From an uncultured Flavobacteriales bacterium (GTDB lineage Bacteria; Bacteroidota; Bacteroidia; Flavobacteriales; Weeksellaceae): DNA of 64,000 bases. Position numbers and translations under genes: made by a program. Under the pieces are notes generated by a model. The model did not search any database and was not told where the DNA came from. It saw only the letters and a list, made by a program, of their open reading frames with translations. The stretch is from assembly GCA_937973555.1 (NCBI GenBank), contig CALJKL010000011.1, positions 1 to 64,000 of the forward strand. Direction: 5' to 3'. Shown piece after piece: positions 42,319 through 52,220 of this stretch. Position 1 is the stretch's first letter. Each line of letters starts with the position of its first letter.

Positions 42319-43464
42319 TTAGGCATTTATATTTTTTAAGATTTCATCCACAATTTCTTCCGTAGCCTTTGGTTTGGCAAAGAATTCTAAATTGTGAGCC
42401 ATTTCTTTTCTTACTTTTTCGTTTTCGCAGATTTCTGAAAGGGTCTTCCAGAATTTATCTTTCATTTCTGTATCCTTCACCATTCTTGCTGCATTTTTAT
42501 CTACCAACGTTTGTGCATTTTTGGTTTGATGGTCTTCTGCCGCAAAAGGGAAAGGCACCAGTAATACCGGTTTTTTTGCCATCGCCAATTCTGAAATAGC
42601 AATAGCACCTGCTCTAGATACAATGACGTCTGCTGCAGAATAAGCCGTGGCCATATCTGCAATAAACTCTTTGATTTGAATATGGTTGTTGGTTATTGGT
42701 TGTTGGTTGTCAGATTTTTCTTTTCCATCAACTGACAACTGATAACCATCAACAATGTCTTTAAAATCGGTTTTACCAGTTTGCCAAATCAATTGATATC
42801 CTTTTTCTTTCAGTTGGTCTAAATTGTCTTTCCAGCCATTGTTTAAGGTTCTGGAACCTAGAGATCCGCCCACAGAAAGAATCGTTAATTTATCTTTTTC
42901 TAATCCTAATTTTTCTTTGGCAGAAGCAGTTTCTTCCAAATCGGTGATGATATTTTCGCGAATAGGGTTTCCTAAAAAATACACCTTAGATTGTGGGAAA
43001 TATTTTTCCATCTCAGGATATGCCGTGAAGACTGCTTTTGCCTTTTTACCATTGAAAACATTGGTTTTTCCGGGTAAAGAATTCTGCTCCTGAATGAAAG
43101 TAGGGATTCCCATTCTCGCAGCAATAAACAATGCTGGTCCGCTGGCAAAGCCTCCTGTCCCAATAGCAAAATCTGGATTGAAAGCTTTGATGACTTTTCT
43201 GGCTTTCAATAGGCTGGAAATGATTTTGAATGGCAATTTGAAATTGGCCAAAAGGTTTCCTCTGTCGAATCCGGCAATGTTCAAACCTTCAATTTTGAAC
43301 CCTGCTTGCGGCACTTTTTCCATTTCCATTTTCCCATTCGCCCCAATGAACAAAAATTCTGCTTCAGGAAAACGCTTTTGGATTTCCTGTGCAATGGCAA
43401 CTGCCGGGAAGATATGTCCTCCGGTTCCGCCACCACTCATCAAAACTTTTAATTTTTTGTTCAT
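42319..43464 (-). CDS. murG: UDP-GlcNAc:lipid I transferase MurG (with inserted repeat)
   Basis: Makes lipid II at the cytoplasmic face of the inner membrane. 381 aa: KVLMSGGGTGGHIFPAVAIAQ (5-25, split in the G-loop), FAIGTGGFASGPALF, FIQEQNSLPGKTN, ILSVGGSLGSRTLN, VIVSRAGAIAISELA, LVPFPFAAEDHQTKNA. Between KTDFKDI and HIQIKEFIADM lies an extra polar segment of about 23 residues (238-260, including VDGYQLSVDGKEKSDNQQP) encoded by a heptanucleotide inverted repeat. The insertion lies in a loop just before the sugar-nucleotide-binding part, so activity is plausibly retained. Confidence 0.95.
   Translation of the reverse strand: MNKKLKVLMSGGGTGGHIFPAVAIAQEIQKRFPEAEFLFIGANGKMEMEKVPQAGFKIEGLNIAGFDRGNLLANFKLPFKIISSLLKARKVIKAFNPDFAIGTGGFASGPALFIAARMGIPTFIQEQNSLPGKTNVFNGKKAKAVFTAYPEMEKYFPQSKVYFLGNPIRENIITDLEETASAKEKLGLEKDKLTILSVGGSLGSRTLNNGWKDNLDQLKEKGYQLIWQTGKTDFKDIVDGYQLSVDGKEKSDNQQPITNNHIQIKEFIADMATAYSAADVIVSRAGAIAISELAMAKKPVLLVPFPFAAEDHQTKNAQTLVDKNAARMVKDTEMKDKFWKTLSEICENEKVRKEMAHNLEFFAKPKATEEIVDEILKNINA
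42684..42753. repeat. heptanucleotide inverted-repeat insertion in murG
   Basis: On the coding strand the left arm reads GGTTATCAGTTGTCAGTTG and the right arm (CAACCAACAACCAATAACC) pairs with it as stems of 6, 5 and 4 bp, separated by CA/CA mismatches. Both arms consist of 7-bp units (for example ACAACCA, ATAACCA). The insertion keeps the reading frame. Confidence 0.65.
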
Positions 43465-43475
43465 TTTTCTATTTT

Positions 43476-44705
43476 TTACGCGATATCATTAATCTCCGCA
43501 ATGTTTTGCTTTTTGCCCATTCCTTCTTCTTCGAAGGTTAAAATTCTAGAACTTACATTCAGAATAATCCCCAATTGAAGGTAGGTAACCAACATAGAGG
43601 TACCTCCATAACTGATCAAAGGCAAAGGCTGCCCCGTTACCGGAATTAAATTGACTGCCACTGCAATGTTAACCGCCAACTGAATAAAAATCATAATCCC
43701 TAGACTCAGTACCAAGAGACTGCCGAAAAAGGCGGGCATCTTGCTGGCTATCATCACAATCCTAATCATCATAATCATATATAGTATGATGAGAATACCA
43801 GCCCCTATAAGGCCATATTCTTCCACAATAATGGCAAAAATAAAATCTGAAGCAGACTGTGGTAGCATCTGTTTCAATGCACTTTTTCCCGGCCCCATTC
43901 CGGTAAGTCCACCATGTACAATGGCTGCTTTGGCTTGGTTTACCTGATAGTTTTTTGCCTTTACCGTTTCATCTTCTACATTGGCGTTTTTCTTGGCATT
44001 GGTAAAAGTTTCTATACGGCTCATCCATGTATGAACACGATTGCTACCTATTAAATCTGTCTTTAATGCTAAAAACAAGAATATACCTACTGCAATGCCA
44101 GAGATTCCTAGAAATCCAAAAATATATTTAGAAGACAATTGCCCTACAATCATTACTGCTAATGAAACCATCAATATCATTAAAGCCGTAGAACCATTAT
44201 CTTTTGCTACCAACCCAAAAACAATAAGCACCGGCCCGAAAATATATAAGATATTTTCTATGGGAAGCCTCTCTCTGGTGATTTTTTTGGTAAGGTATCT
44301 GCACAGATAAATAATCAATAACAAATAGGCAAAACTGGATGGCTGAAAAGAAATAGGTGTCCCCGGAATCTTCAACCAACGAGAAGCAGAGGCTCCGTCT
44401 ATCTTTTGGCCCGTAAACATGGTGACTACGAGCAATATTACCATGAAACCTAATAATATGCTGCTGAGCTTACCAATGTATTCATATTTAAAGGTTCCTA
44501 TTCCTCTCATAATGCCAAGCCCAAGAAAAACAAAGAACATGTGTTTGATAAGGTGAGTAGTGGTAGTGCCGTTTTGTACGATGTATTCCAAATTGGAACT
44601 CGCGGAGTAAACAGGAAACACAGAGAAGAAGGAGATTAATATAATCACCATCCAAAGCACTTTGTCGCCTTTTAAAAGTTCTACTTTGTTTTCTTTTTCT
44701 TCCAT
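43476..44705 (-). CDS. ftsW: septal peptidoglycan polymerase FtsW
   Basis: SEDS glycosyltransferase of the divisome, partner of FtsI; 409 aa, about ten helices. Motifs: SFQPSSFAYLLLIIYL, AKDNGSTALMIL, TGMGPGKSALKQMLPQSASDFIFAIIVEEYG (split here by length), and GQPLPLISYGGTSML. The Asp before FIFAIIVEEYG is the conserved SEDS catalytic-site residue. Between murD and murG, 1-2 and 11 bp gaps. Confidence 0.95.
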   Translation of the reverse strand: MEEKENKVELLKGDKVLWMVIILISFFSVFPVYSASSNLEYIVQNGTTTTHLIKHMFFVFLGLGIMRGIGTFKYEYIGKLSSILLGFMVILLVVTMFTGQKIDGASASRWLKIPGTPISFQPSSFAYLLLIIYLCRYLTKKITRERLPIENILYIFGPVLIVFGLVAKDNGSTALMILMVSLAVMIVGQLSSKYIFGFLGISGIAVGIFLFLALKTDLIGSNRVHTWMSRIETFTNAKKNANVEDETVKAKNYQVNQAKAAIVHGGLTGMGPGKSALKQMLPQSASDFIFAIIVEEYGLIGAGILIILYMIMMIRIVMIASKMPAFFGSLLVLSLGIMIFIQLAVNIAVAVNLIPVTGQPLPLISYGGTSMLVTYLQLGIILNVSSRILTFEEEGMGKKQNIAEINDIA

Positions 44706-44706
44706 T

Positions 44707-46035
44707 TTATTTTTTCAAAACCTCTTCTTTAAAAAGTTGGCCTCTATGTTCGTAATTGTTGAATAAATCAAAACTTGCACAGCAAGGAGAAAGCAATACC
44801 GCATCTCCTTTTTCAGCCAAAGACTTAGCAGTCTTTACGGCTTCTTCCATACTAGAAGTGTCTACAATAATATCTTTTTTGTCTTTGAAAAAATTGATGA
44901 TTTTAGAATTGTCTAAGCCCAGGCATACGATGGCTTTTACCTTTCTTTTTACCAATTCTTCAATTTCGGTATAGTCATTCCCCTTATCTGTTCCTCCTAC
45001 AATCCAAACAGTAGGTTGTTTCATGCTTTCTAAAGCAAAATAAGTAGCATTAACATTGGTAGCTTTAGAATCATTGATGTATTTTACACCATCTATTTCA
45101 GCAAAATTTTCTAATCTGTGCTCTACCGCTTTGAATGTCATTAAAGAGTTTCTAATGCTTTCATTGCTGATATTCAATAGTTTGCCGGCAATAGATGCTG
45201 CAAGGCTATTGGCTACATTATGAGAACCCACCAAAGACAAATCTTCTATTTTCATAGAAAACTCATCATGCAGTTTTACTACCAATTTCTCATCTTCCGT
45301 ATATCCTCCTTCGTCTACATCTTCTTTTACAGAAAAAGGAATTTGTTTTACCCTTAAGTCCAATTCTTGAAGGAGCTTTTGGCTCATTTCATCATCTTTG
45401 TTGTAGATAAAATAATTATCGTTTTCTTGGTTTTCAGCAATTCTGAATTTTGCTAAGGCATATTCTTCGTAGTTGTAATTGTATTGATCCAAATGATCCG
45501 GACTTAAATTCAACAATAAAGAAATGTAGGGTCTAAAATGCTGAATGTCATCTAGTTGAAAGCTGCTCACTTCTAACACATAATAATCATAATGTTCTTG
45601 TGCAACCTGCAAAGCAAAACTCTTTCCAATGTTACCGCCAAGTCCTACATTGAGGTTATTGTTTTTCAGAATATGATAAATCAACGAAGTGGTAGTGGTC
45701 TTGCCATTACTGCCGGTGATGGCGATGATTTTAGCATCGGTAAACTCTGCGCCAAATTCAATTTCTGAAGAAACACGAATCCCTTTGGCTTTAATTTTCT
45801 GAATGATTTCCGCCTTTTTAGGAATGCCGGGAGACTTTATCACCCAATCTGCTGCTAAAATTCTATCCTCATCGTGGCTTTTTTCTTCGAATTCAATCCC
45901 GTTTTCAGTCAAGATTTTTTTGTAATGCTCTTTTATCTCTCCTTTGTCCGAAAGGAAAACGCCCAGCCCTTTGGTCTTTGCCAAAATTGCCGCGCCTACG
46001 CCACTTTCGCCGCCACCGAGAATTACAATATTCAT
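44707..46035 (-). CDS. murD: UDP-MurNAc-L-alanine--D-glutamate ligase
   Basis: Adds D-Glu to UDP-MurNAc-L-Ala. 442 aa from ATG 46035 (MNIVILGGGESGVG); an in-frame start at 46059 would add MIKMKNEK and is also possible. Motifs: ILGGGESGVGAAIL, AITGSNGKTTTTSLIYH (P-loop), LNLSPDHLDQY, YINDSKATNVNATYFAL, LLSPCCASFDLFNNYEHRG. The start region is duplicated: a 16-nt sequence containing two ATGs occurs at 46033-46048 and again 35 nt upstream. Confidence 0.95.
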   Translation of the reverse strand: MNIVILGGGESGVGAAILAKTKGLGVFLSDKGEIKEHYKKILTENGIEFEEKSHDEDRILAADWVIKSPGIPKKAEIIQKIKAKGIRVSSEIEFGAEFTDAKIIAITGSNGKTTTTSLIYHILKNNNLNVGLGGNIGKSFALQVAQEHYDYYVLEVSSFQLDDIQHFRPYISLLLNLSPDHLDQYNYNYEEYALAKFRIAENQENDNYFIYNKDDEMSQKLLQELDLRVKQIPFSVKEDVDEGGYTEDEKLVVKLHDEFSMKIEDLSLVGSHNVANSLAASIAGKLLNISNESIRNSLMTFKAVEHRLENFAEIDGVKYINDSKATNVNATYFALESMKQPTVWIVGGTDKGNDYTEIEELVKRKVKAIVCLGLDNSKIINFFKDKKDIIVDTSSMEEAVKTAKSLAEKGDAVLLSPCCASFDLFNNYEHRGQLFKEEVLKK

Positions 46036-46083
46036 TTTTTCATTTTTCATTTTAATCAATGCTTTCGCATTTTTTCATTTTTC
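46033..46083. repeat. direct repeat at murD start
   Basis: CATTTTTTCATTTTTC at 46033-46048 and again at 46068-46083, exactly 35 bp (five heptads) apart. The upstream copy opens a 4-codon frame (M-R-K-H-stop). Confidence 0.6.
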
Positions 46084-46101
46084 CTTTATGGAGATTTATT
46101 T

Positions 46102-47340
46102 TTATCTTACTTTTAACGTAATTAGACAAATAATAGCCAGCATAACGCCGATGATGATCATTCTGTTTACGATTTTACTTTCGTGGAAACCACTTTTCTG
46201 ATAGTGATGATGCAGCGGAGACATCTTGAACAATCTGTTGTTTTGGGCATATTCTAAGCCGTATTTCTTTTTCCTGTATTTAAATACTGCTACCTGAAGC
46301 ACTACTGAAAGATTTTCCACAAGAAAGATTCCACAAAGAATAGGAATAAGCAATTCTTTTCTCAAAATAATCGCCAAAACAGCAATAACTCCCCCTAGCA
46401 TAAGGCTACCCGTGTCGCCCATGAAAACCTGTGCAGGATAGGTATTGTACCAGAAGAAACCTATAGTGGCACCGATTAAAGCAAGAGTAAAAATGGTAGT
46501 TTCACCCATATCCGGTAAAAACATAATATTAAGATAATCCGCGAAAATGATGTTCCCGGAAAGGTACGCGAACAATGCCAAGGTTGCCAGAATGACGACG
46601 CTGGTTCCCGAAGCAAGCCCATCAATTCCGTCTGTGATATTGGCGCCATTAGAAACGGCAGTTACAATAAAAATGACGATTGGGATAAAAATAATCCATG
46701 CCCATTCTTCCTGTGCAGGTTCGTCCATCCAGAAAAGAAGTTTGCTGTAATCGAACTCATTGTTCTTCATGAACGGAACGGTAGAAATGGTTTCTCTTTC
46801 TGCTGGTGCAAAGTTTTGAGCCACATTATTTCTGTTTACAATATGGGCGTCTACATATTTTCTTTTGATGGTGATATCCGGATGGAAATACATTGTAATT
46901 CCTACGATTAAACCAAGACCTACCTGACCAATAATCTTGAATATCCCGCTTAGACCATCCTTATTTTTCTTTATTTTTTTGAGATAATCGTCTATAAATC
47001 CTATTGCACCCATCCAAAGCATAGATACTACCAAGAGTACGATGTATACATTTAATTTTGTAAATAGGAAAACCGGAATGATGGTGGCAAAAATGATGAT
47101 GACGCCGCCCATAGTAGGTGTGCCTTCTTTTTGCTTCTGACCTTCTAGGCCCAAATCCCTTACCAATTCTCCCATTTGTTTGTTGCGAAGAAAACTGATA
47201 ATCTTTTTTCCATAAATTAATGCAATAACCAATGACAACAAAACCGCAAATGCAGCTCTGAAGGAAATGTATTTCAACAAATTCAGTCCCGGAATGTCTA
47301 TTCCGTGGCTGGTAAGGTATTCGTATAGGTAGTATAACAT
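46102..47340 (-). CDS. mraY: phospho-MurNAc-pentapeptide transferase MraY
   Basis: Forms lipid I from undecaprenyl phosphate. 412 aa, ten helices. Motifs: [11 protein letters not shown] (about 77-87), [15 protein letters not shown] (DDxxK metal site), [28 protein letters not shown], and [18 protein letters not shown]. About 50 residues longer than E. coli MraY because of an extracellular insertion around residues 165-220, which is common in Bacteroidota. Confidence 0.97.
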   Translation of the reverse strand: MLYYLYEYLTSHGIDIPGLNLLKYISFRAAFAVLLSLVIALIYGKKIISFLRNKQMGELVRDLGLEGQKQKEGTPTMGGVIIIFATIIPVFLFTKLNVYIVLLVVSMLWMGAIGFIDDYLKKIKKNKDGLSGIFKIIGQVGLGLIVGITMYFHPDITIKRKYVDAHIVNRNNVAQNFAPAERETISTVPFMKNNEFDYSKLLFWMDEPAQEEWAWIIFIPIVIFIVTAVSNGANITDGIDGLASGTSVVILATLALFAYLSGNIIFADYLNIMFLPDMGETTIFTLALIGATIGFFWYNTYPAQVFMGDTGSLMLGGVIAVLAIILRKELLIPILCGIFLVENLSVVLQVAVFKYRKKKYGLEYAQNNRLFKMSPLHHHYQKSGFHESKIVNRMIIIGVMLAIICLITLKVR

Positions 47341-47363
47341 TCTTCTTCGGTTTTGGTTTATTT

Positions 47364-48824
47364 TTATTTACTCATCAATTGTGCTAATTCCACAATTGTT
47401 TCTTTATCATCAAAATGGTGCTTTACCCCATTGATTTCTTGATAGTTTTCATGTCCTTTTCCTGCAACCAGTACTATGTCTTTTGGTTCGGCAAATTTTA
47501 TGGCCATTTTTATCGCTTCTTTTCTATCCGGAATTGAAGTGTATTTGCTAAAATTCTGCGGTTCTACCCCGGCTTCTATTTCTTTAATAATTGCGTTAGG
47601 GTCTTCCGTTCTTGGGTTGTCTGTGGTGATAATCACCAACGTAGACTTTCTGGTAGCGATTTTCCCCATTTCAGGACGCTTGTCATGATCGCGGTCTCCA
47701 CCACAACCGAAAACCGTAATTAGCCTTTCGTTTTTGGTGCGGATTTCATTGATGCTGTCCAAAACGTTCTCCAAGGCATCTGGTGTATGAGCATAATCAA
47801 CCACAAAGAAAATTCCGCCGTTTGATTTCAACGTCTCGAATCTTCCTTTTACTCTTTTTAAAGTAGAAATCGCCTGTAACACTTCCTCTTCACCAAATCC
47901 CAATTCTATGGCAATTCCATAAGCTAACAATAAATTATAGACATTGAATTTCCCGGTAAGGGTCGTCCAAAATTCTTTTCCATTGAAATTTAACAACATG
48001 CCGTTGAAGTCTGCCTCCAAAATTTTCCCATGGAAGTCTGCCAGTGTCTTCAAAGCATAATCTTTCTGCTTTGCTTTGCAGTTTTGAAGCATTACCCTTC
48101 CGTTTTTGTCGTCGGCATTGGTTATGGCAACAGCCGTTTCCGGCAATTCGTCGAAGAATCTCTTTTTGGTTTTAAGATATTCTTCGAAGGTTTTATGATA
48201 ATCTAAATGATCATGCGTAAGATTGGTAAATCCTGCCACGGCAAAATGAAGTCCTTCAATTCTATCCTGGTGAATGCCATGAGAAGAAACTTCCATAAAG
48301 GCAAATTCACAACCGGTTTCCACCGCTTTTGCCAACATTTGGTTGATGCGAATTACATCAGGTGTGGTATGGGTAGAAGGAATTACTTCGTCGCCAATTC
48401 TATATTCCACTGTAGAAATAAGCGCCGTCTGATAGCCTAAGTTTTTAAAAATATCATAAAGCAAGGTGGAAGCCGTGGTTTTACCGTTGGTTCCTGTAAT
48501 GCCAATCAGTTTTAGTTTTTCTGATGGATTTCCGTAAAAATTGGAAGCCAATTGCCCAAGGGTTTTAGAAGAATTCTTTACCTGGACATAAGTGATGTTT
48601 TTATCCAAATTTTCTGGCAAAACTTCACAAATGATGGTTTTTGCACCCTTTTCAATTGCTGAATTGATGAAAGAATGTCCATCTGAAACAGATCCTTTAA
48701 TTGCTGCATATAAAGATCCTTCGGTAGCCTTTCTGCTATCGAATACAATTTCTGAAACTTCTGAATGTAAACTTCCAAAAGTTTCCAAAACCGGAATTTT
48801 ATGTAACAATTCTGTTAAGATCAT
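47364..48824 (-). CDS. murE: UDP-MurNAc-tripeptide synthetase MurE (meso-DAP type)
   Basis: Adds the third amino acid to UDP-MurNAc-L-Ala-D-Glu. 486 aa: [18 protein letters not shown] (P-loop), [25 protein letters not shown], and [17 protein letters not shown] is the meso-diaminopimelate specificity motif, so the wall is predicted to be meso-DAP type. In the 52 bp between its start and the ftsI stop lies copy 2 of the hairpin repeat. Confidence 0.97.
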   Translation of the reverse strand: MILTELLHKIPVLETFGSLHSEVSEIVFDSRKATEGSLYAAIKGSVSDGHSFINSAIEKGAKTIICEVLPENLDKNITYVQVKNSSKTLGQLASNFYGNPSEKLKLIGITGTNGKTTASTLLYDIFKNLGYQTALISTVEYRIGDEVIPSTHTTPDVIRINQMLAKAVETGCEFAFMEVSSHGIHQDRIEGLHFAVAGFTNLTHDHLDYHKTFEEYLKTKKRFFDELPETAVAITNADDKNGRVMLQNCKAKQKDYALKTLADFHGKILEADFNGMLLNFNGKEFWTTLTGKFNVYNLLLAYGIAIELGFGEEEVLQAISTLKRVKGRFETLKSNGGIFFVVDYAHTPDALENVLDSINEIRTKNERLITVFGCGGDRDHDKRPEMGKIATRKSTLVIITTDNPRTEDPNAIIKEIEAGVEPQNFSKYTSIPDRKEAIKMAIKFAEPKDIVLVAGKGHENYQEINGVKHHFDDKETIVELAQLMSK

Positions 48825-48837
48825 TTTTTATTTTATT

Positions 48838-48861
48838 CCCTTCGACAAGCTCAGGGTGACA
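48838..48861. repeat. dispersed hairpin repeat, copy 2 (murE-ftsI gap)
   Basis: CCCT, core TCGACAAGCTC, AGGG, then TGACA. Same 11-nt core as the copy at 36745 but with different, still complementary arms. Confidence 0.6.
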
Positions 48862-48876
48862 GATTTTAATTCAATT

Positions 48877-50961
48877 TTAATTCGCTAATTCTAAATATAT
48901 TCTTTGATTTTTATTGATTACCGTTCCTGCTGCAGGAAACTGATTGGTGATTTTGCCAACACCTTTATAATCAACTCTAAATCCTTGATTTTCCAATTGC
49001 GGGATCGTGCTTTTGCCCATCAGTCCTTTCAGATTAGGCAGTCTTCCACCTTGTACAATGACCTTTACATTTGGCACCAACATTTTTCTGAGGTCTACTT
49101 TCTTTTCCTGAAGAATTTCCTTTTCTACGTTCAAAGGTGTTTTTAAAAATATCTTACCTGCAATTTCTTTAAAGGCTGGTGCTGAGACCGTTGCTCCACT
49201 GTATCCTTTGCTTACATCGGGCTGGTTTACCATTACATAGCAAGTATATTTCGGGTTGTCTGCCGGAAAAAATCCAGCAAAAGCAGCCTGATATTTTCCT
49301 GAACTCTTCCAGTATTCGAATCTTGCGGTACCTGTTTTTCCTGCCATTTTTAGATTTGGGGTGAAGATACTTTTTGCTGTTCCTTTTTCTACGGTTTTGG
49401 TCAACATTTTAGTCATCAATTGAATGGCTTCTGTTGAGGCCATCTTGTCTACCAATGTTTCAGGTTCTGCTTCGTAAATGAGTTTTCCGTCTTTCATTAT
49501 TTTGTCAATGAAAATAGGTTTTACCATTTTTCCTTTGTTGGCAATCCCATTGTAGAAAGTCATCAACTGCAAAATGCTGAATCTTGATGCATATCCAAAG
49601 GCCAATGATGCCAAAGCCCCTTTACTCCATCTTGGGTTTTCTGGAGTCACAATGAAAGGCTTGGTAATTCCCGGAAGCTGGATGTCCATTTTCTCGAACA
49701 GTTTCCATTTTTTTAAATGGTTGATAAAAACATTCGGGTCATTACCATAAAATTTGGTAATCAATTTTCCAGCTCCTACGTTACTTGATTCCGCCAAAAC
49801 ATCACTGATGTCATACACGCCATTTCCCTTCACGTGAGAATCTGTAACCGGCTGTCCGAAATATGACCATTTTCCGTTTCCTACATTTACAGTAGTACTT
49901 TCATTAATAAACCCATCGTCCATGGCAGCCAAAAGCGAAACAGTTTTAAATGTAGATCCTGGTTCTGTAGCATCTTTTATGGCATAGTTGTAAGCATCTA
50001 CATAATCTTCTTCAGTTGCGTCAGTCTTCTGTTTTGTTTGAGTTTCTTTTTCTTCTTCTGTTTGGGTTTTGCCATCTTCCTTGCTTCTTTTTCTAAGATT
50101 TACAAGGGCACGTATTTTTCCAGTATTGGTTTCCATGACAATTATACTGCCATGATCCGCATTAAACTTCACCAATTGTTTTATTAATGCAGAATGAGCG
50201 ATATCCTGTATTCTTAAATCAATGGTAGTATAGACATCATCACCATCTACGGGTTCTTTTACCTTCCAATAATCGATTGGTTTCCATTGTGAATTGTTGA
50301 TTCTTTGTTCTAATCTTTTTCCGTCAATACCGCTTAAGTATTTAGAAAAAGCTCCTTCTAGACCAGATTTCCCAATTTCGTTGTCCATACCGATAGTACC
50401 AGAGCCAATTTGTGAAGTCGCTAGTTCTCTTCGGAATTTTCGGTCGATAATCAAACATCTGTTTTTCTTGAATTTCCCTGTTTTTTTATCATATTTGCTG
50501 AAAATAGGAAACCTTTTTACTCTTTCATACTGATCAAAATCTAAGCCTCTCACCAAAGAATAATATTGATTTTGTTCTTTTTTCTTGGCATCAAATATTT
50601 CTCTGTAATAAGCTCTCGGCTTTCCAAACATAAGGCTTAGAGAATCGGTAAGCGCACCGATATGATGATCGTAAACAGTATCTTTGATGGTTTTGAAATC
50701 TACATATACATCATATCTCATAATGGTAGTGGCCAATATGGACCCATCTGCCGCAAAAAGATTTCCTCTGGCAGCTTTCAGATCTGCTTCTCTGTAGTTT
50801 TTGTTGATGTAATCTTTTTCAAATTCCTGAACATTGGTATGTTGAAGAACAATAATTCTTAACAGAAACATTACAAATACGAGGAAAGCTCCCCCTGCAA
50901 AAAGGTAGCCCCATCTTAACGTTTTAGAACGTTTGTTTTCGTATTCGTTTTGTTTATTCAT
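48877..50961 (-). CDS. ftsI: septal transpeptidase FtsI (PBP3) with PASTA domain
   Basis: Cross-links septal peptidoglycan, partner of FtsW. 694 aa: one N-terminal helix (about 18-38), pedestal domain starting KAARGNLFAADGSIL, transpeptidase with EPGSTFKTV (Ser336, Lys339), ESSNVGAG, and MAGKTGTARF, and a single C-terminal PASTA domain (about 630-694, VPNLKGLMGKSTIPQLENQG region and AAGTVINKN). A charged Lys/Glu/Thr insertion (about 288-318, KRSKEDGKTQTEEEKETQ) precedes the catalytic Ser. Overlaps the ftsL stop by 8 bp. Confidence 0.95.
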   Translation of the reverse strand: MNKQNEYENKRSKTLRWGYLFAGGAFLVFVMFLLRIIVLQHTNVQEFEKDYINKNYREADLKAARGNLFAADGSILATTIMRYDVYVDFKTIKDTVYDHHIGALTDSLSLMFGKPRAYYREIFDAKKKEQNQYYSLVRGLDFDQYERVKRFPIFSKYDKKTGKFKKNRCLIIDRKFRRELATSQIGSGTIGMDNEIGKSGLEGAFSKYLSGIDGKRLEQRINNSQWKPIDYWKVKEPVDGDDVYTTIDLRIQDIAHSALIKQLVKFNADHGSIIVMETNTGKIRALVNLRKRSKEDGKTQTEEEKETQTKQKTDATEEDYVDAYNYAIKDATEPGSTFKTVSLLAAMDDGFINESTTVNVGNGKWSYFGQPVTDSHVKGNGVYDISDVLAESSNVGAGKLITKFYGNDPNVFINHLKKWKLFEKMDIQLPGITKPFIVTPENPRWSKGALASLAFGYASRFSILQLMTFYNGIANKGKMVKPIFIDKIMKDGKLIYEAEPETLVDKMASTEAIQLMTKMLTKTVEKGTAKSIFTPNLKMAGKTGTARFEYWKSSGKYQAAFAGFFPADNPKYTCYVMVNQPDVSKGYSGATVSAPAFKEIAGKIFLKTPLNVEKEILQEKKVDLRKMLVPNVKVIVQGGRLPNLKGLMGKSTIPQLENQGFRVDYKGVGKITNQFPAAGTVINKNQRIYLELAN

Positions 50962-51313
50962 CCTTTAAACTGTCTAATTTTATTAAGAGTTTATGAGGGT
51001 GGTTTTCCAGAGACATTAAGGAGTCTCCTTCCATTTCCTTGCTCAATTCAGATTCCATCCTTACCTTTATCAGGCGGCTTTGTGCATAGGCGTTTCTAGA
51101 TTTGTATTCTTCTGCCTGTTCTTTCAATTGATTTACAGTTTCTATTTTTTTGTTCACCAAGTGGTTGCTGTAAATCATAATCATCATCAAAGCAAAAATC
51201 AAAATAAAATACTTGTAATGAACTTTTACTTCATCACGGTTCAGGAAATTTCCTTTCATAATGTCTATGAAAGTAAGCTTCTTGGGTTTTTTATTGTAAG
51301 TTGTTTTTGCCAC
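50954..51313 (-). CDS. ftsL: FtsL-like divisome protein
   Basis: 119-residue bitopic protein: basic N-terminus with KNFLNRDEVKV-like segment, one transmembrane helix (about 33-51, FILIFALMMIMIYSNHLV), then a coiled coil (NKKIETVNQLKEQAEEYKSRNAYAQSRL) that should pair with FtsB/DivIC-type partners and FtsQ. Equivalent to the FtsL-like gene found between rsmH and ftsI in Bacteroidota. Assignment is by topology and place. Confidence 0.87.
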   Translation of the reverse strand: MAKTTYNKKPKKLTFIDIMKGNFLNRDEVKVHYKYFILIFALMMIMIYSNHLVNKKIETVNQLKEQAEEYKSRNAYAQSRLIKVRMESELSKEMEGDSLMSLENHPHKLLIKLDSLKDE

Positions 51314-51317
51314 TTCT

Positions 51318-52211
51318 TTATAATTTTATTCCCACTCGCATTTTTGCACTTCTTGCTCTAGAGTTTTCTTCTATTTCTTCCTCTGAAGGAATGATGGCTT
51401 TGCTTTGCAACAAATCAAAAGCCTTGGCATAATTGCCATAAATGTCGCGTTCTGGCTCTCCTTCAAACATGCCGTTTTTCAAGAATCTCTTTACCAGTCT
51501 GTCTTCCAGAGAGTGGTAAGAAATAACCACCAATCTTCCTTCTTTTTTCAGGATTTTATAAGACTGAAGCAGCATTTCCTTTAATACTTCCAACTCCTGG
51601 TTTACCTCTATTCTGATCGCCTGAAATACTTGTGCAAAAAACTTATTGCTTTTGTGCGGCGGTATATAGCTGAAAATCTTTTTAAGGTCTTCGGTGGTTT
51701 TTATCTTTTTGTTTTTTCTGGCATGAACAATTTCTCTTGCCAGCTTTCTTGCTTCTCTCAATTCGCCGTAGTAATAAAATATATCCGCCAAATGTTCTTC
51801 TTCATAATCATTCACCACTTTTTTGGCATCAAGATGCTGCATTACATTCATTCTCATGTCTAGCGGCGCATCGCTTCTAGTAGAAAAACCACGTTCTGCA
51901 GCGTCAAACTGATGTGATGAAACTCCTAGATCACCCAAAATTCCATCTACAGAAGAAACTCCATATAGTAGGAGTGAGTTTTCTAAAAACCTGAAATTTT
52001 GATTGATCAAAGTAAATCTTTCATCCTCTATTGTATTGTTCAACGCATCTAAATCTTGGTCGAAACTGTATAATTTTCCTTTTGGGGATAGTCTTTTTAA
52101 TATCTCTCTAGAATGCCCGCCACCACCAAAAGTAACATCTACATAAACCCCATCTGGATTTGTGATGAGAGCATCTATACTTTCTTTTAATAAAACTGGG
52201 TTGTGGTACAT
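51318..52211 (-). CDS. rsmH: 16S rRNA (cytosine(1402)-N(4))-methyltransferase
   Basis: SAM-dependent methyltransferase for C1402 of 16S rRNA (MraW). 297 aa: MYHNPVLLKESIDAL start, VDVTFGGGGHSREIL (SAM loop), DGILGDLGVSSHQFD, RGFSTRSDAPLDMRM, and the C-terminal VVISYHSLEDRLVKRFL. Second gene of the dcw cluster. Confidence 0.97.
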   Translation of the reverse strand: MYHNPVLLKESIDALITNPDGVYVDVTFGGGGHSREILKRLSPKGKLYSFDQDLDALNNTIEDERFTLINQNFRFLENSLLLYGVSSVDGILGDLGVSSHQFDAAERGFSTRSDAPLDMRMNVMQHLDAKKVVNDYEEEHLADIFYYYGELREARKLAREIVHARKNKKIKTTEDLKKIFSYIPPHKSNKFFAQVFQAIRIEVNQELEVLKEMLLQSYKILKKEGRLVVISYHSLEDRLVKRFLKNGMFEGEPERDIYGNYAKAFDLLQSKAIIPSEEEIEENSRARSAKMRVGIKL

Positions 52212-52220
52212 CTTGTAGGA

